A stretch of DNA of 64,000 nucleotides from Acidobacteriota bacterium. Its GTDB lineage: Bacteria > Acidobacteriota > UBA890 > WLXD01. This document shows, one piece after another, positions 37,727-46,932 of this stretch. Made by a program: the position numbers and the translations under genes. The notes beneath the pieces were generated by a model, which saw nothing but the letters and a program-made list of their open reading frames with translations, did no database searches and was not told the DNA's origin. The stretch lies in NCBI GenBank assembly GCA_012103255.1, contig WLXD01000007.1, positions 241,048-305,047 of the forward strand. Reading direction: 5' to 3'. Each line of letters starts with the position of its first letter. Position 1 is the first letter of the stretch.

Positions 37727-38293
37727 ATGCGAATACGTAGCCTGTTTGGGATCACGATACTGGCGGCGGCGGCCATGCTGTCAGGCAGCGCCTTCGCCTC
37801 GCCGCAGTCGGCAGGGGACGCCTGCGAACCGGCTAGGCGGGTATTCAACGCCCCGCCGGATGCATTCGACTTCTTCATCGGCGAGTGGAGCGTTCTCGTA
37901 GAAGAGGAAGAAGTCGCGCACGTTAGCGTGGCCCACGTGTTCGACGAGAAGGTCCTTTCGTTGACCTTTAGGGCACTTGGTGCGCCCTGGGAAGGACGTT
38001 CGTACATCGGCCTAGACGAGGTCGGGCGCTGGAGTGCGATCTGGGTGGATTCGTCGCCCGCGCCTTCCTTCCTCTTCTATCATGGCGGCATCGAAGGTGG
38101 CGTTCCGGTTCTCTACGCGACGGAGCAACACCACCAGCCCGAGTACTACCCGTCAGGCGAAGGTGCCTTCGTTTGCGGGAGGCAGCGATTCGCAATGTTG
38201 ACGGACGACGCTTTCACCTTCACGTGGGAACTATCGGCCGATCAGGGAGAGAGCTGGAGCGTCCTCGACACCAACACTTTCCGTCGTCGCTGA
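37727..38293 (+). CDS. Secreted DUF1579-like protein (copy 2)
   Basis: A 188-residue protein starting at MRIRSLFGITIL (GGAG lies 8 bases upstream) with a signal peptide and cleavage near AFASPQ. The mature domain shows FDFFIGEWSVLVEEE, WEGRSYIGLDEVGRWSAIWVD and the end pattern LSADQGESWSVLDTNTFRRR, the signature shared with the proteins at 29767 and 46023. The promoter contains the repeat pair at 37602-37637, identical in layout to the one before the PadR gene 38424, so it is probably part of the PadR-ADOP regulon. Function unknown. Confidence 0.75.
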   Translation: MRIRSLFGITILAAAAMLSGSAFASPQSAGDACEPARRVFNAPPDAFDFFIGEWSVLVEEEEVAHVSVAHVFDEKVLSLTFRALGAPWEGRSYIGLDEVGRWSAIWVDSSPAPSFLFYHGGIEGGVPVLYATEQHHQPEYYPSGEGAFVCGRQRFAMLTDDAFTFTWELSADQGESWSVLDTNTFRRR

Positions 38294-38379
38294 GTGACTG
38301 ACGAGTGCGCCCTGGAGCGGGCGGAGCTACTGGTCCGGCTGCAAGATCGGAATCCGACTTGCGTGCGCCATTCAATGTC

Positions 38380-38415
38380 AATAATGTCGTCTTTATGGCA
38401 ATAATGTCGACTATA
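38380..38415. promoter_or_regulatory. Tandem 20-bp operator repeat (copy 2)
   Basis: AATAATGTCGTCTTTATG (38380) and AATAATGTCGACTATA (38400), again at a 20-base period, ending 9 bases before the PadR start at 38424. Nearly identical to the element at 37602-37637. Confidence 0.8.
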
Positions 38416-38423
38416 GGAACACC

Positions 38424-38759
38424 ATGGTCAATCGCGTCACGTATCTCGGCGAGTTGGAGCAAATGATCCTCTGGGCGGTTATCCGCCTCGACGAAGACGC
38501 GTACGGCATGGCCATCCGCGACGAGTTGGAGCGCCGAACCGGTCGGGCCGCGTCGCGAGGCGGGGTCTACGTCACGCTGGATCGATTGGTCAGCAAGGGC
38601 TACCTGTCATCCCGTCTCGGCGATGGCGACGAGCGCCGTGCCGGGCGCCGGCGACGCTATTTCTTGCTCACCGAGCCGGGAAGAGTCGCGTTGCGAGAGG
38701 CGCGCTCTGCGCTCGTTAACCTATGGCACGGCATCGAGTCCGTCGTAGAGGAGTCGTGA
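38424..38759 (+). CDS. PadR-family transcriptional regulator (ADOP partner, subfamily B)
   Basis: A 111-residue winged helix (LGELEQMILWAVIRLDEDAYGMAIRDELERRTGR, then GVYVTLDRLVSKGYLSSRL). It begins at the ATG 9 bases after the repeat operator. The TGA at 38757-38759 overlaps the GTG start of the permease. It is the likely repressor acting at both copies of the 20-bp repeat. Confidence 0.93.
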   Translation: MVNRVTYLGELEQMILWAVIRLDEDAYGMAIRDELERRTGRAASRGGVYVTLDRLVSKGYLSSRLGDGDERRAGRRRRYFLLTEPGRVALREARSALVNLWHGIESVVEES

Positions 38760-41479
38760 TCGAGGCCGTCACCGCGTTTGCGCTCCGACGACTTGGACTG
38801 TCGGCTGAAGCAATCGAAGGCGTCCTCGGAGACCTCCAGGAAGAAGCGGCTCGACAGCACCGAGCTAGTCCGGTTCGTTGCGCCTGGTTCGCCGCTACTG
38901 TTATCGCCCGCTATTCCACCAGTCGCAGCCCAGGCACCCGTGCGCCCTCTCCCCATCGGGCTACGAAACAGGGAGACCCGTTCATGACCTCCTGGCTCCA
39001 GGACCTCCGAAGCGCAGCTCGATCACTTGCACAAGCTCCGGCGTTCTCCGCGCTTGTGGTCGCCACACTGGCTGTGTGCATCGGCGCCACCACCGGGATC
39101 TACAGCGTGGTTCATGGGGCACTAATCAAGGCCCCGCCCTACTCTGGATACGAGCGCCTAGTCATGATGCCGCGCCAGCTGGATAGCACCGGCGGATTGG
39201 CCTACTACGTCTCGCACCAGGACTACCGCGACTGGAAGGATCGACTCAGCACCGTCGAGCGCCTCGAGGGAATCCACCTCGGCGTCGCAACCCTGAAAAG
39301 GCCCGAGCAGGCGCAACGCGTCTTCGTGCGCTACGTCACACCCGGGTTCCTGGAACTATTCGGCGCCTCGGCGTCAATGGGTCGAATGTTCGGCGCGGCC
39401 GATGACGAGCGCCCCAGCGGTCATCCAGTTGCTGTGATCACGCACGGGCTCTGGCAGCGCGAGTACGCCGGACACTCGGATGTCATCGGGCTTGAGCTGA
39501 ATCTGAGCGGTGTGACCTACAGCGTCATCGGCGTGCTGAACCCGGAGTTCGAGTACCCGTTTGGCCAGGAAATCGGCACATCGGTCGACATTTGGTTACC
39601 GGCGATGATGGCCTCCCACAGTCACCCGTTTGGCGAAGCCATTTTCAGCGATCGCTCGCGCGTCGCGTTCACCGTCGTCGGACGCATGCGGCAAGGCATC
39701 GACGTTGGGGCCACGTCCGAGGAGCTCACCGGGATCGTCGCCGATCTGGCCGAACGCTTTCCCGAGACCAACCGTGGCTTCCAGTCAGTCGTACACCGCC
39801 TCGACGACATGACGCGCGGTCAATCACGAGGGCCGCTGTGGTTGTTACTAGCCGGTTCAGCCGTCCTCTTGGCCGTCGGCTGCATCAACGTTGCCAATCT
39901 GATGCTCGCGCGTGGCGCCGAACGGCGGGGTGAGATGTCTCTACGAATGGCCCTCGGCGCGAGTCGAGCTCAGCTGCTTCGGTACCTCGCTTGCGAGAGC
40001 CTGTTGCTCGCCGCACTAGGTGGCGGCCTCGGCGTGCTAGCGGCAGCGATTACGCTGCCTGCGCTGGTGAGACTGGTCTCGGGAGCCCTATCGGTGGCCG
40101 CCGCACAACTGCCGCCGGCGAGCGATATAGCGGTCAATACTCCCGTATTGGTCATGGCCTCCACGATCACGTTGCTGGCCAGTTTCTTGTTTGGCGTGCT
40201 CCCTGCGGCGCGCGCAAGCCGCGGTAGCTTGCGCGGCGCGATGATCTCCAGCGAGAGACTCGGAGCATCGCGATCGGCGACCCGGGCCCGCGACACACTT
40301 GTAGTAGCCCAGATCGCCACCGCGACCGTGTTGCTTTCGTTTTCCGCTGTGCTCGTACGCGGGTTCCAGGAGCTGAGAGCGGCAGAACTCGACATCAACC
40401 TGGACCGAGCCATCCACCTACAGATCGACCCTCCCCGTGGGTCCTACCCCGACGAAGCCTCAATCTCTCGCCTGACCAAAGACGTCCATGGAGCGCTGGC
40501 TGCGGTCTCGGGCGTCGACTCCGCTGCGGTTTGGGGGCCGGGTCAGCCCGGTTTCACATCCGGGCGTGCAACGCTGCTCCCCGAAGGCGCGAATCCCGAC
40601 GACACGAACGCCGCGTTCCGCGCGCGTTCTCACCAAGTATCTGCCGGCGCGATGCAGCAGCTCGACATTGCGCTCACACACGGCCGACCGTTCCGTGAGG
40701 ATGACCAGGCAGATTCGATGCCTGTGGCGATCGTCAGCAGCACACTCGCTGAACGCGCTTGGCCGGGCCGTGGCGCGATCGGGCAGCGCTTCACATCGAC
40801 CATGCCCTCTGCGATCACGGCAGATGCAGGAGTGATCTGGACGGTGATTGGCGTCGCGGCGGATGTGGACCTCGGAGGGCGGCTGCCAACCCTCAACGCC
40901 ATCCCAACGCCGGACGATCTGTACTTCCCAGCGACACAACGTCCACTGAGCATGCCGCAGTTCGTGGTCCGTACGGCGGGCCCGCCCGCACGAGAAGCAC
41001 TGCAGGCCGCGATCGCTGCGATAGATCCGAACATCCCTGTTTTCGGCGTCTCCACGTCGGCGCAGCTCCTGGCTCGACAGGAGGGACCGTCAAGATTCTC
41101 GAGTCTGCTCATGACGGTGTTCGCCAGCGCCGCCCTCTTCTTGGCCGCACTCGGCGTCTACGGAGCCTTGGCCTACGCGATAGCTGGCCAGACACGCGAA
41201 ATCGGTCTCCGTGCCGCGCTGGGCGCACGCCGTGGCCAAACACTCGGCCTCTTCATCTCCCGCGAACTCAAACTCGGAGCCATCGGCGTAACCCTCGGGG
41301 CGCTTGCCGCGTCGTGGCTCTCCGGATCGGTCGCCTCGCAGGTCACCGGGCTGCCGAATAGAGATCTGGTCGCGGTGGGAATCGCCAGTCTGTTGCTGAC
41401 GGCCGTGACGGGGCTTGCCAGTTGGCTACCGGCTCGACGAGCGACGCGGATCGATCCGATCGCGGCGCTACGCGAGTAG
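38756..41479 (+). CDS. ADOP-type ABC permease, type-2 prefix
   Basis: A 907-residue permease that starts with GTG overlapping PadR's TGA. The prefix (about residues 1-75, FALRRLGLSAEAIEGVLGDLQEEAARQ) is of the same type as in the 32199 and 44267 genes. Core: MTSWLQDLRSAARSLAQAPAF, first helix about residues 92-115 (AVCIGATTGIYSVVHG), FtsX blocks with VLLAVGCINVANLMLARG and LGVYGALAYAIAGQTREIGLRAALGARRG, ending ARRATRIDPIAALRE. It is tail-to-tail with the next ADOP, 91 bases apart. Confidence 0.93.
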   Translation: MIEAVTAFALRRLGLSAEAIEGVLGDLQEEAARQHRASPVRCAWFAATVIARYSTSRSPGTRAPSPHRATKQGDPFMTSWLQDLRSAARSLAQAPAFSALVVATLAVCIGATTGIYSVVHGALIKAPPYSGYERLVMMPRQLDSTGGLAYYVSHQDYRDWKDRLSTVERLEGIHLGVATLKRPEQAQRVFVRYVTPGFLELFGASASMGRMFGAADDERPSGHPVAVITHGLWQREYAGHSDVIGLELNLSGVTYSVIGVLNPEFEYPFGQEIGTSVDIWLPAMMASHSHPFGEAIFSDRSRVAFTVVGRMRQGIDVGATSEELTGIVADLAERFPETNRGFQSVVHRLDDMTRGQSRGPLWLLLAGSAVLLAVGCINVANLMLARGAERRGEMSLRMALGASRAQLLRYLACESLLLAALGGGLGVLAAAITLPALVRLVSGALSVAAAQLPPASDIAVNTPVLVMASTITLLASFLFGVLPAARASRGSLRGAMISSERLGASRSATRARDTLVVAQIATATVLLSFSAVLVRGFQELRAAELDINLDRAIHLQIDPPRGSYPDEASISRLTKDVHGALAAVSGVDSAAVWGPGQPGFTSGRATLLPEGANPDDTNAAFRARSHQVSAGAMQQLDIALTHGRPFREDDQADSMPVAIVSSTLAERAWPGRGAIGQRFTSTMPSAITADAGVIWTVIGVAADVDLGGRLPTLNAIPTPDDLYFPATQRPLSMPQFVVRTAGPPAREALQAAIAAIDPNIPVFGVSTSAQLLARQEGPSRFSSLLMTVFASAALFLAALGVYGALAYAIAGQTREIGLRAALGARRGQTLGLFISRELKLGAIGVTLGALAASWLSGSVASQVTGLPNRDLVAVGIASLLLTAVTGLASWLPARRATRIDPIAALRE

Positions 41480-41570
41480 TTCAAAACGACTCCCAAGGCT
41501 CCGCCGGTGGTGCAACGCTAGCGAGCCTGCCCTCCTCAGAGAAGAAACGGTTGAGCACCCTCGACAGCAT

Positions 41571-44267
41571 CTACTGACAGCGCAGGACGTCGACCGGCTC
41601 GATACGGGCAGCGCGGACCGCCGGAATCATGGTCGCACCGCAAACGACCAACGCGAGCCCGGCGATCACGCCGACCAGTGCCAACGGATCCGTTGGACTG
41701 ATGCCGATGAGCATGCTGCGCAGCACGGGCCCCATCGCGAGGGCACCGATGGCGCCGAGAACGAAGCCGGGCAGGGTCAGCTTCACGGCGCTCCACATGA
41801 CCCTTGCCACCACGCCGCGCCTTTCCGCACCGAGCGCCATGCGGATTCCGATCTCGCGCACCCGCTGCGCGACGAGCAGCGCCACGATGCCGTAGATCCC
41901 CAGGCCCGACAGAAACAGTGCGATGGCCCCGAGCGACGACGTCACCGACGCCGCTACCTTCTGAGGAAGGACCGCCACTCCCGTGTAGTCGGCGAGCGTA
42001 CGCACCGGCACCAGCGACAGAGAAGGGTCCACCTCGAGAATCGCTGTCCGGAGGGCCGGCGCGACCTGCTCGAACGGGCCCGGAAGCACTGTCGTGAGCA
42101 CCACGCCCGGCGCGTAGTTCTGATCGATCAGCAGGTACGCGAAGGGTCGGGGGATCTCCGTGGGCTCTGCGTTCTTGGCGTCTGCAGCAACGCCGATCAC
42201 CGTATAGACACCCTCTGCCGCGCCGCGCAGCTCGAAGGAGTGACCCAGCGGGCTAGCGTCCGGCCAGGCCCTCTCGGCAAACGTCTGGCTCACCACCGCC
42301 ACAAGCCCCGAGGCGCGTGTATCCGACTGCTCGAAGCCTCGGCCGCGAAGCACGGGAATCGAGAGCACCTCCAGATAGGCTCGCGAGACCTGGTTCACCT
42401 CGATCTCGAGATGCGCTTCGCGATCTTCGGGACTTTGGTAGTCCAGCGCGGCTACTGCTCCGTTTCGACTGAGGTCGAGCGGCAGATCTGTGGACACGGC
42501 GGCTGGCCCTGCCCCCGGAATCGCCCGCACCCGCGTGAGCAAGTCGTCGTAGAACTGCAGTCCGAGCTCGGGCGTCGTGTACCCCTCGAACGACAGATCG
42601 ATCGAGGTCACGACCACGTCGTCGGCCCGGAATCCTACGTCTACCGCCTCTGCCGCGCCTAGCGACCGAAGAAACAGAAGGGCGGCGGATACCAGCACCA
42701 CGGCAAACCCGATCTGGCCGCTCACCAGGACCCGTCGTAGCCGAAGCGCGGCCGGACTGGCGTTCGTGGACTCCTCCTTCAGCGCCGGAACCAGCGACGG
42801 CCGCGTAGACCGCAACGCCGGCAGTGTGCCGAAGATCAATCCTGTGAAGAGTGTGAGCGCCAGCGTGAATATCAGCACTCGCAGATCCATTGACAGATCC
42901 AGGTCGAGCAGGAAGGGCACCGGCAACGACGCAAACGTGAGGCGGGCCAGCAGCCCACGTGCCAGCAGCACCCCGAGAGCGCCGAAGAGGACGAGAGCCT
43001 CCGTACCGAGTAGTCGAACCAGGCGCATTCGGCTACAACCCATCGCCAGACGGACGGCCATTTCGCGCTGGCGTCCGGCCGCGTTGCCAAGGAGCATCCC
43101 CGCAACGTTCGAACAGGTCACGAGCAGCAGCAACACGACCAAGCCCGAAAGCGCGGTCAGGAAGATCGCTACCCCGTCGCGTCCACCAGCGGGCACGGGG
43201 CGCAGCACAGCCGCGCGCGCCGATCGTTGCTGCGAAGTGCCGTTGACGATCGCGTTCGTTCGAGCAAACACGGTCGCTACGAGCGCGTTGGTTTCCTCAA
43301 CTGACTGTTCGGGCATGAGTCGTGCGAGGACCATCACCCAGCTGGCCGCCCGGTCCTGCAATCGATCTGGCTGAGCGAGCAACTCCGGCGCCTGCATCAG
43401 GGGAATCCATACGTCCGTGCGAATCGCCGCGAGGTGCGACCGAAATCCCGGCGCAGCCACGCCCACGATGGTGTGGGGCTCCCGGTTCAACAGAAGGACC
43501 GTACCGAGGCTCCCGGCATCGGCTCCCAAGGAACTGCGCCAGAATCGATGACTGACCACCACGACCGGGTGTTCACCTACCCCACGGTCCTCGTCCGGCC
43601 GAAAGAAACGGCCGAGATACGGAGCTGTGCCGAGCAATCCGAAGTAGTTACTCGAGACGTGCATGGTGCCGATGCGTTCACCGCCATCACCGTCAGGTCG
43701 TGCACGGCTCATCGTGCCCGGGAGCCACCCTGCGACTTCCTCGAACGCATCCCTCTGGGCCCGCAGGTCCACCAGATCCGGATAGCCGACTGCGTAGAAG
43801 CCGCCCTCGGTGGTATTCCCGACCTCCACGATTCGATCGGAGTTCTCGATGCCCGACATCGGCTTCAGCAGCAGCCGGTTCACTGCGGAGAAGATCGCGG
43901 TGTTGGCACCGATTCCCACCGCCAGGGAAAGCACCGCAAGGCCAGTGAACAGCGGGCGGCGGACGAGAGAGCGGACCGCGAGCCGGAGATCATGCGTCGC
44001 TATGCTCATCTGAGAATCCTTGTCCTTTGGGTGGGATGTAGATCGGAGCGCCGCTGACCAGGCTCGCCAGGCAACGAATTCGAGACTCAGCAAGAGGGCC
44101 GTGGCTGAATACCAGAACCAGGCGCGCGCCCGGGAGCGAGCCCGCCGGGCTTCCCACTCCTCCTGCAGGTCCCCGACCGCCGAACGTCCGCGCGGCCCGC
44201 GCGGACTCGCGAGGCGCAGCACAAGGTGCGCGAGACGCGGCGGAAGCAGCGGCCTGGAACCGCTCAC
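41571..44267 (-). CDS. ADOP-type ABC permease, type-2 prefix
   Basis: An 898-residue permease with a GTG start (44265-44267) overlapping the PadR TGA. The prefix has LAHLVLRLASPRGPRGRSAVGDLQEEWEAR; the core begins MSIATHDLRLAVRSLVRRPLF at 44009, first helix LAVGIGANTAIFSAVNRL. FtsX blocks contain LLLLVTCSNVAGMLLGNA and a final PAVRAARIEPVDVLRCQ. Complete reading frame. It forms a convergent pair with the ADOP that ends at 41479. Confidence 0.93.
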   Translation of the reverse strand: MSGSRPLLPPRLAHLVLRLASPRGPRGRSAVGDLQEEWEARRARSRARAWFWYSATALLLSLEFVAWRAWSAALRSTSHPKDKDSQMSIATHDLRLAVRSLVRRPLFTGLAVLSLAVGIGANTAIFSAVNRLLLKPMSGIENSDRIVEVGNTTEGGFYAVGYPDLVDLRAQRDAFEEVAGWLPGTMSRARPDGDGGERIGTMHVSSNYFGLLGTAPYLGRFFRPDEDRGVGEHPVVVVSHRFWRSSLGADAGSLGTVLLLNREPHTIVGVAAPGFRSHLAAIRTDVWIPLMQAPELLAQPDRLQDRAASWVMVLARLMPEQSVEETNALVATVFARTNAIVNGTSQQRSARAAVLRPVPAGGRDGVAIFLTALSGLVVLLLLVTCSNVAGMLLGNAAGRQREMAVRLAMGCSRMRLVRLLGTEALVLFGALGVLLARGLLARLTFASLPVPFLLDLDLSMDLRVLIFTLALTLFTGLIFGTLPALRSTRPSLVPALKEESTNASPAALRLRRVLVSGQIGFAVVLVSAALLFLRSLGAAEAVDVGFRADDVVVTSIDLSFEGYTTPELGLQFYDDLLTRVRAIPGAGPAAVSTDLPLDLSRNGAVAALDYQSPEDREAHLEIEVNQVSRAYLEVLSIPVLRGRGFEQSDTRASGLVAVVSQTFAERAWPDASPLGHSFELRGAAEGVYTVIGVAADAKNAEPTEIPRPFAYLLIDQNYAPGVVLTTVLPGPFEQVAPALRTAILEVDPSLSLVPVRTLADYTGVAVLPQKVAASVTSSLGAIALFLSGLGIYGIVALLVAQRVREIGIRMALGAERRGVVARVMWSAVKLTLPGFVLGAIGALAMGPVLRSMLIGISPTDPLALVGVIAGLALVVCGATMIPAVRAARIEPVDVLRCQ

Positions 44268-44602
44268 TTGGACGACTCGTCGAAGAGATGATCCAGCCCT
44301 GTCCACATCGTGGTGAACACAACCCGGCAGGCCTTCAGGGCCGCCACGCCTTCCGTTGTGACCGCGAAGCAACGCCGCGGGTTGCCACCGCGTCGCGGTA
44401 CGCCCTCCTCGAGTTTCCAGCTGAGGAATCCCTTCGTCTCGAGGCGATCCAGTGTCCGATACAGCGCTCCTCGCGTGCCTGGACGATCAGTTGCCGCGGC
44501 GATCTCCACGCGAATGGCTGACGCGTGCGCAGCGGCCCCGAGCCGGGCGATCGCCAACAGCGCCAGGTGCTCGAACTCCCCTAGCATCAGACTCTTCGGC
44601 AT
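44264..44602 (-). CDS. PadR-family transcriptional regulator (ADOP partner, subfamily B)
   Basis: About 112 residues starting MPKSLMLGEFEHLALLAIARLG, then GTRGALYRTLDRLETKGFLSWKLEEGVPRRGG. An upstream ATG at 44632 would add 10 residues; neither start has a convincing ribosome site, so the start is uncertain. Overlaps the permease start by GTGA. No clear palindrome is visible in the upstream 100 bases. Confidence 0.9.
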   Translation of the reverse strand: MPKSLMLGEFEHLALLAIARLGAAAHASAIRVEIAAATDRPGTRGALYRTLDRLETKGFLSWKLEEGVPRRGGNPRRCFAVTTEGVAALKACRVVFTTMWTGLDHLFDESSK

Positions 44603-44723
44603 GGCTTGATCAATTTCCGATGTTCGCTGCATAAAAAGGCGACACCGGAGAATACGCCAACCGATCCGGAGAAGTTTCGCAGGCGAAGCGAAAATCCGAT
44701 TCCGTCCGATTGTCAGGTCGATA

Positions 44724-44756
44724 TTTCAGTCATATGATTCAATCAGATGACTGAAA
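44724..44756. promoter_or_regulatory. TetR operator overlapping its own start codon
   Basis: TTTCAGTCAT (44724-44733) and ATGACTGAAA (44747-44756) are perfect 10-base inverted arms around a 13-base spacer. The right arm contains the ATG start codon of the TetR gene, so binding would block transcription and the start of translation alike. Confidence 0.75.
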
Positions 44757-45376
44757 CCAATACCGCAACAGCGCTGCTGGACGCCGCCGAGGTCGAATTC
44801 GCGAAGCGCGGGATCCCCGATGCGTCGTTGCGGTCGATCATGCGCGCCGCCGATGCCAATCCTGCTGCTGTGCACTACCACTACGGATCGCGTGAGGCGT
44901 TAGCCCGTGAAGTGCTCGAACGCGTCCTCAGGCCGCTCAACGACCGGCGGCTCGAACTGCTCGATGAACTCGAGCCGCGCATCGCAGCCGGCGACGTCAC
45001 TATTGCCGAGCTCCTCGAGGCGCTCGTGCGTCCCGACCTCGAGGCCGTCATAGCCCTCCGCAAGCGCAACCCCGCGGCAACCAACCTCGCCGGGGCCATC
45101 TACGCATGGCCGTCGTTGTTCGTGAAGGCATTAGTCGAGGAGCACTTCGCCCCCGTCGCCCGTCGCTTCTTGCCGGCGATGGTAACCGCGGCGCCGGGGA
45201 TCAACCCGAGCGAGCTTTCGTGGCGGGTTCGGTGGTGCGTGTTCGGTGTACTGGGGGCGTTGCTGTCGGACGACGAGTTCACGGTCGATCCGGGCGACCT
45301 CGACGCAAAGCTCAACCAGATCGTGACCGCCGCCTCCGGTGCGCTCACGGCGCCACAACCCGGCAGGAGCAACTAG
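44747..45376 (+). CDS. TetR-family transcriptional regulator
   Basis: A 209-residue protein. HTH at about residues 7-55 (ALLDAAEVEFAKRGIPDASLRSIMRAADANPAAVHYHYGSREAL), then a ligand domain. The ATG lies inside the right arm of a perfect inverted repeat. The stop codon (TAG at 45374-45376) overlaps the GTG of the following SRPBCC gene by one base, so the two are co-translated. The regulator probably controls this operon in response to a small hydrophobic ligand. Confidence 0.9.
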   Translation: MTETNTATALLDAAEVEFAKRGIPDASLRSIMRAADANPAAVHYHYGSREALAREVLERVLRPLNDRRLELLDELEPRIAAGDVTIAELLEALVRPDLEAVIALRKRNPAATNLAGAIYAWPSLFVKALVEEHFAPVARRFLPAMVTAAPGINPSELSWRVRWCVFGVLGALLSDDEFTVDPGDLDAKLNQIVTAASGALTAPQPGRSN

Positions 45377-45813
45377 TGATAGAAGTCCGTGCGGCCATCG
45401 ACATCGACCGGCCCCCCGACGAGGTCTTCGAGTTCCTCGCCGACATGGCCAACAACCCCCGCTGGCAGCAGGGCATGCGGGAATGTCGTTGGACCAGCGA
45501 GCCGCCGCTGCGGCTGGGCTCAACGTACGAGCAGGAGGCCGCCTTCTTGGGGAAAACGATCGTGTCTTCCTTCGAGGTCGTCGACTTCGAGTCCGGGAGC
45601 CGCATCCGAATTCGCACCACAGGAGGATCGATGCCCATCGATGTCGCGCGGCGGGTCGTCCGGCGCGCGGATGGCGGGTCGCACGTGCAAGCCGTCGTAC
45701 AAGGTGACTCCTCGGGCCTTTTCCGTCTGGCGGCGCCGATCATGAAGCTCCTTGTCGGACGGAGCGTTCGTCGGGATTACCGGCGACTCAAGGAACTCCT
45801 CGAGAAGCCCTGA
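45376..45813 (+). CDS. SRPBCC/START-domain protein (polyketide cyclase-like)
   Basis: A 145-residue cytoplasmic protein. The pattern VIEVRAAIDIDRPPDEVFEFLADMANNPRWQQGMRECRW, GSTYEQEA, VVDFESGSRIRIRTTGG, GDSSGLFRLAAPIMKLLVGRSVRRDYRRLKELLE is typical of polyketide-cyclase/SRPBCC domains that bind hydrophobic ligands. GTG start overlapping the TetR stop. In this setting it may bind the same molecule sensed by the regulator (inference). Confidence 0.85.
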   Translation: MIEVRAAIDIDRPPDEVFEFLADMANNPRWQQGMRECRWTSEPPLRLGSTYEQEAAFLGKTIVSSFEVVDFESGSRIRIRTTGGSMPIDVARRVVRRADGGSHVQAVVQGDSSGLFRLAAPIMKLLVGRSVRRDYRRLKELLEKP

Positions 45814-46022
45814 TCGGCTCCGCTCTACCGTAGTCGGCACTGTCACGTTGCGGGTCAGACTGGCAGAGTTCGCCGATGAGCAACGATCAGCTTAGCTACC
45901 ACGTTTGTGACCTGGAGCAAGATAGTCACACCCGCGAAGCACGGCCGCAGGCCTCAGGCCGCCCGAACGGCGCGCCGCGTCGCTAACTTGGCAAGATCTG
46001 AGCAGAGCCAGGAGGAGGCCTG

Positions 46023-46616
46023 ATGAGAGAGAGAGGAATCAGTCTGAATCGCGCGGCCGGGTGGGCCGTACTCGGAATCGCCGTTTTGGTAGCCACGGGA
46101 AGCGGCCCAATTCAGGCAAGTACGCAATCGGAGGAGCCCGACGCCGGACATCGGGAGTTCGACTTCGTAATCGGTCGGTGGAATATCGAGTTCCGCTCGT
46201 ACGATCCTGAGACCGGGGCGCTCACCTCCGTTCTCGACGCCGTTCAGGAGGCCCGTTACGTGAACGGCGGCACGCTGATAGTCGATGAGTGGACGGGGTA
46301 TTCCCGTGAAACCGGCGAGCAGGTCACCCATGGGGTGACGCTAAGAAGCTATTCGCCCATGGCGGGCCGGTGGGAACACACGTTTCTTCGTTCAAACCAG
46401 GAAGAGCACGCCTCAGTCTTCTCCGGTGAGTGGAGGGACGATGCAATGCACGCTGCCGGCTCTGCAGAGCTCGATGACGGCCGGACTCTGCTCTATCGCC
46501 TGCGGTTCTATGACATCGAGGATGACAGCTTCAACTGGATGGAAGAGTGGAGTATCGACGGAGGAGCGAACTGGCGCCTCGTCAAGACTCAAGTCGCCAC
46601 GAGAAATGACGGATGA
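46023..46616 (+). CDS. Secreted DUF1579-like protein (copy 3)
   Basis: A 197-residue protein with a strong GGAGGAGG ribosome site, an N-terminal signal peptide (hydrophobic about residues 12-28) and a mature domain FDFVIGRWNIEFRSYDPETG, VDEWTGYSRETGEQVTHG, YSPMAGRWEHTF and the C-terminal SIDGGANWRLVKTQVATR. It shares the end motif with copies at 29767 and 37727. It has its own promoter region (209 bases from the SRPBCC gene). Function unknown. Confidence 0.8.
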   Translation: MRERGISLNRAAGWAVLGIAVLVATGSGPIQASTQSEEPDAGHREFDFVIGRWNIEFRSYDPETGALTSVLDAVQEARYVNGGTLIVDEWTGYSRETGEQVTHGVTLRSYSPMAGRWEHTFLRSNQEEHASVFSGEWRDDAMHAAGSAELDDGRTLLYRLRFYDIEDDSFNWMEEWSIDGGANWRLVKTQVATRNDG

Positions 46617-46633
46617 CTGGATAGAGCGATAGC

Positions 46634-46848
46634 GATCTACGGCCAACCTGGCCGAACTGCGTTTCGCCGTGGAGCGCACCGGCGAAATCGAGCTAGTGGC
46701 GTTCGAAGGGAGCGCCATCCTCGTTCTCCCAACCAGCTGTAGCGTCGTGCGAAGTACGCCAGTTCCGACGCGTTGCTCGAAACACATCAGTCGCGTCGCC
46801 GAACTGCCCGACACCCCTACGGCGCTCCGCGTCGAGACGCGTTCATGA
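46634..46848 (+). other. Unassigned open stretch between genes
   Basis: The 316-base gap between 46617 and 46932 contains a frame reading TANLAELRFAVERTGEIEL then VAFEGSAILVLPTSCSVV, which looks like real protein in part but has no start codon with a ribosome site and runs into a stop at 46848. It may be a decayed fragment; no family recognised. Confidence 0.25.
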
Positions 46849-46932
46849 CGATCGCAGCTCTTCCCGAAACGCCGGCGCCACCAGCGCGCAGCGCGGGCAA
46901 CTTTTCCGAACTTCGTGCCGGTTCCTCGGCGT

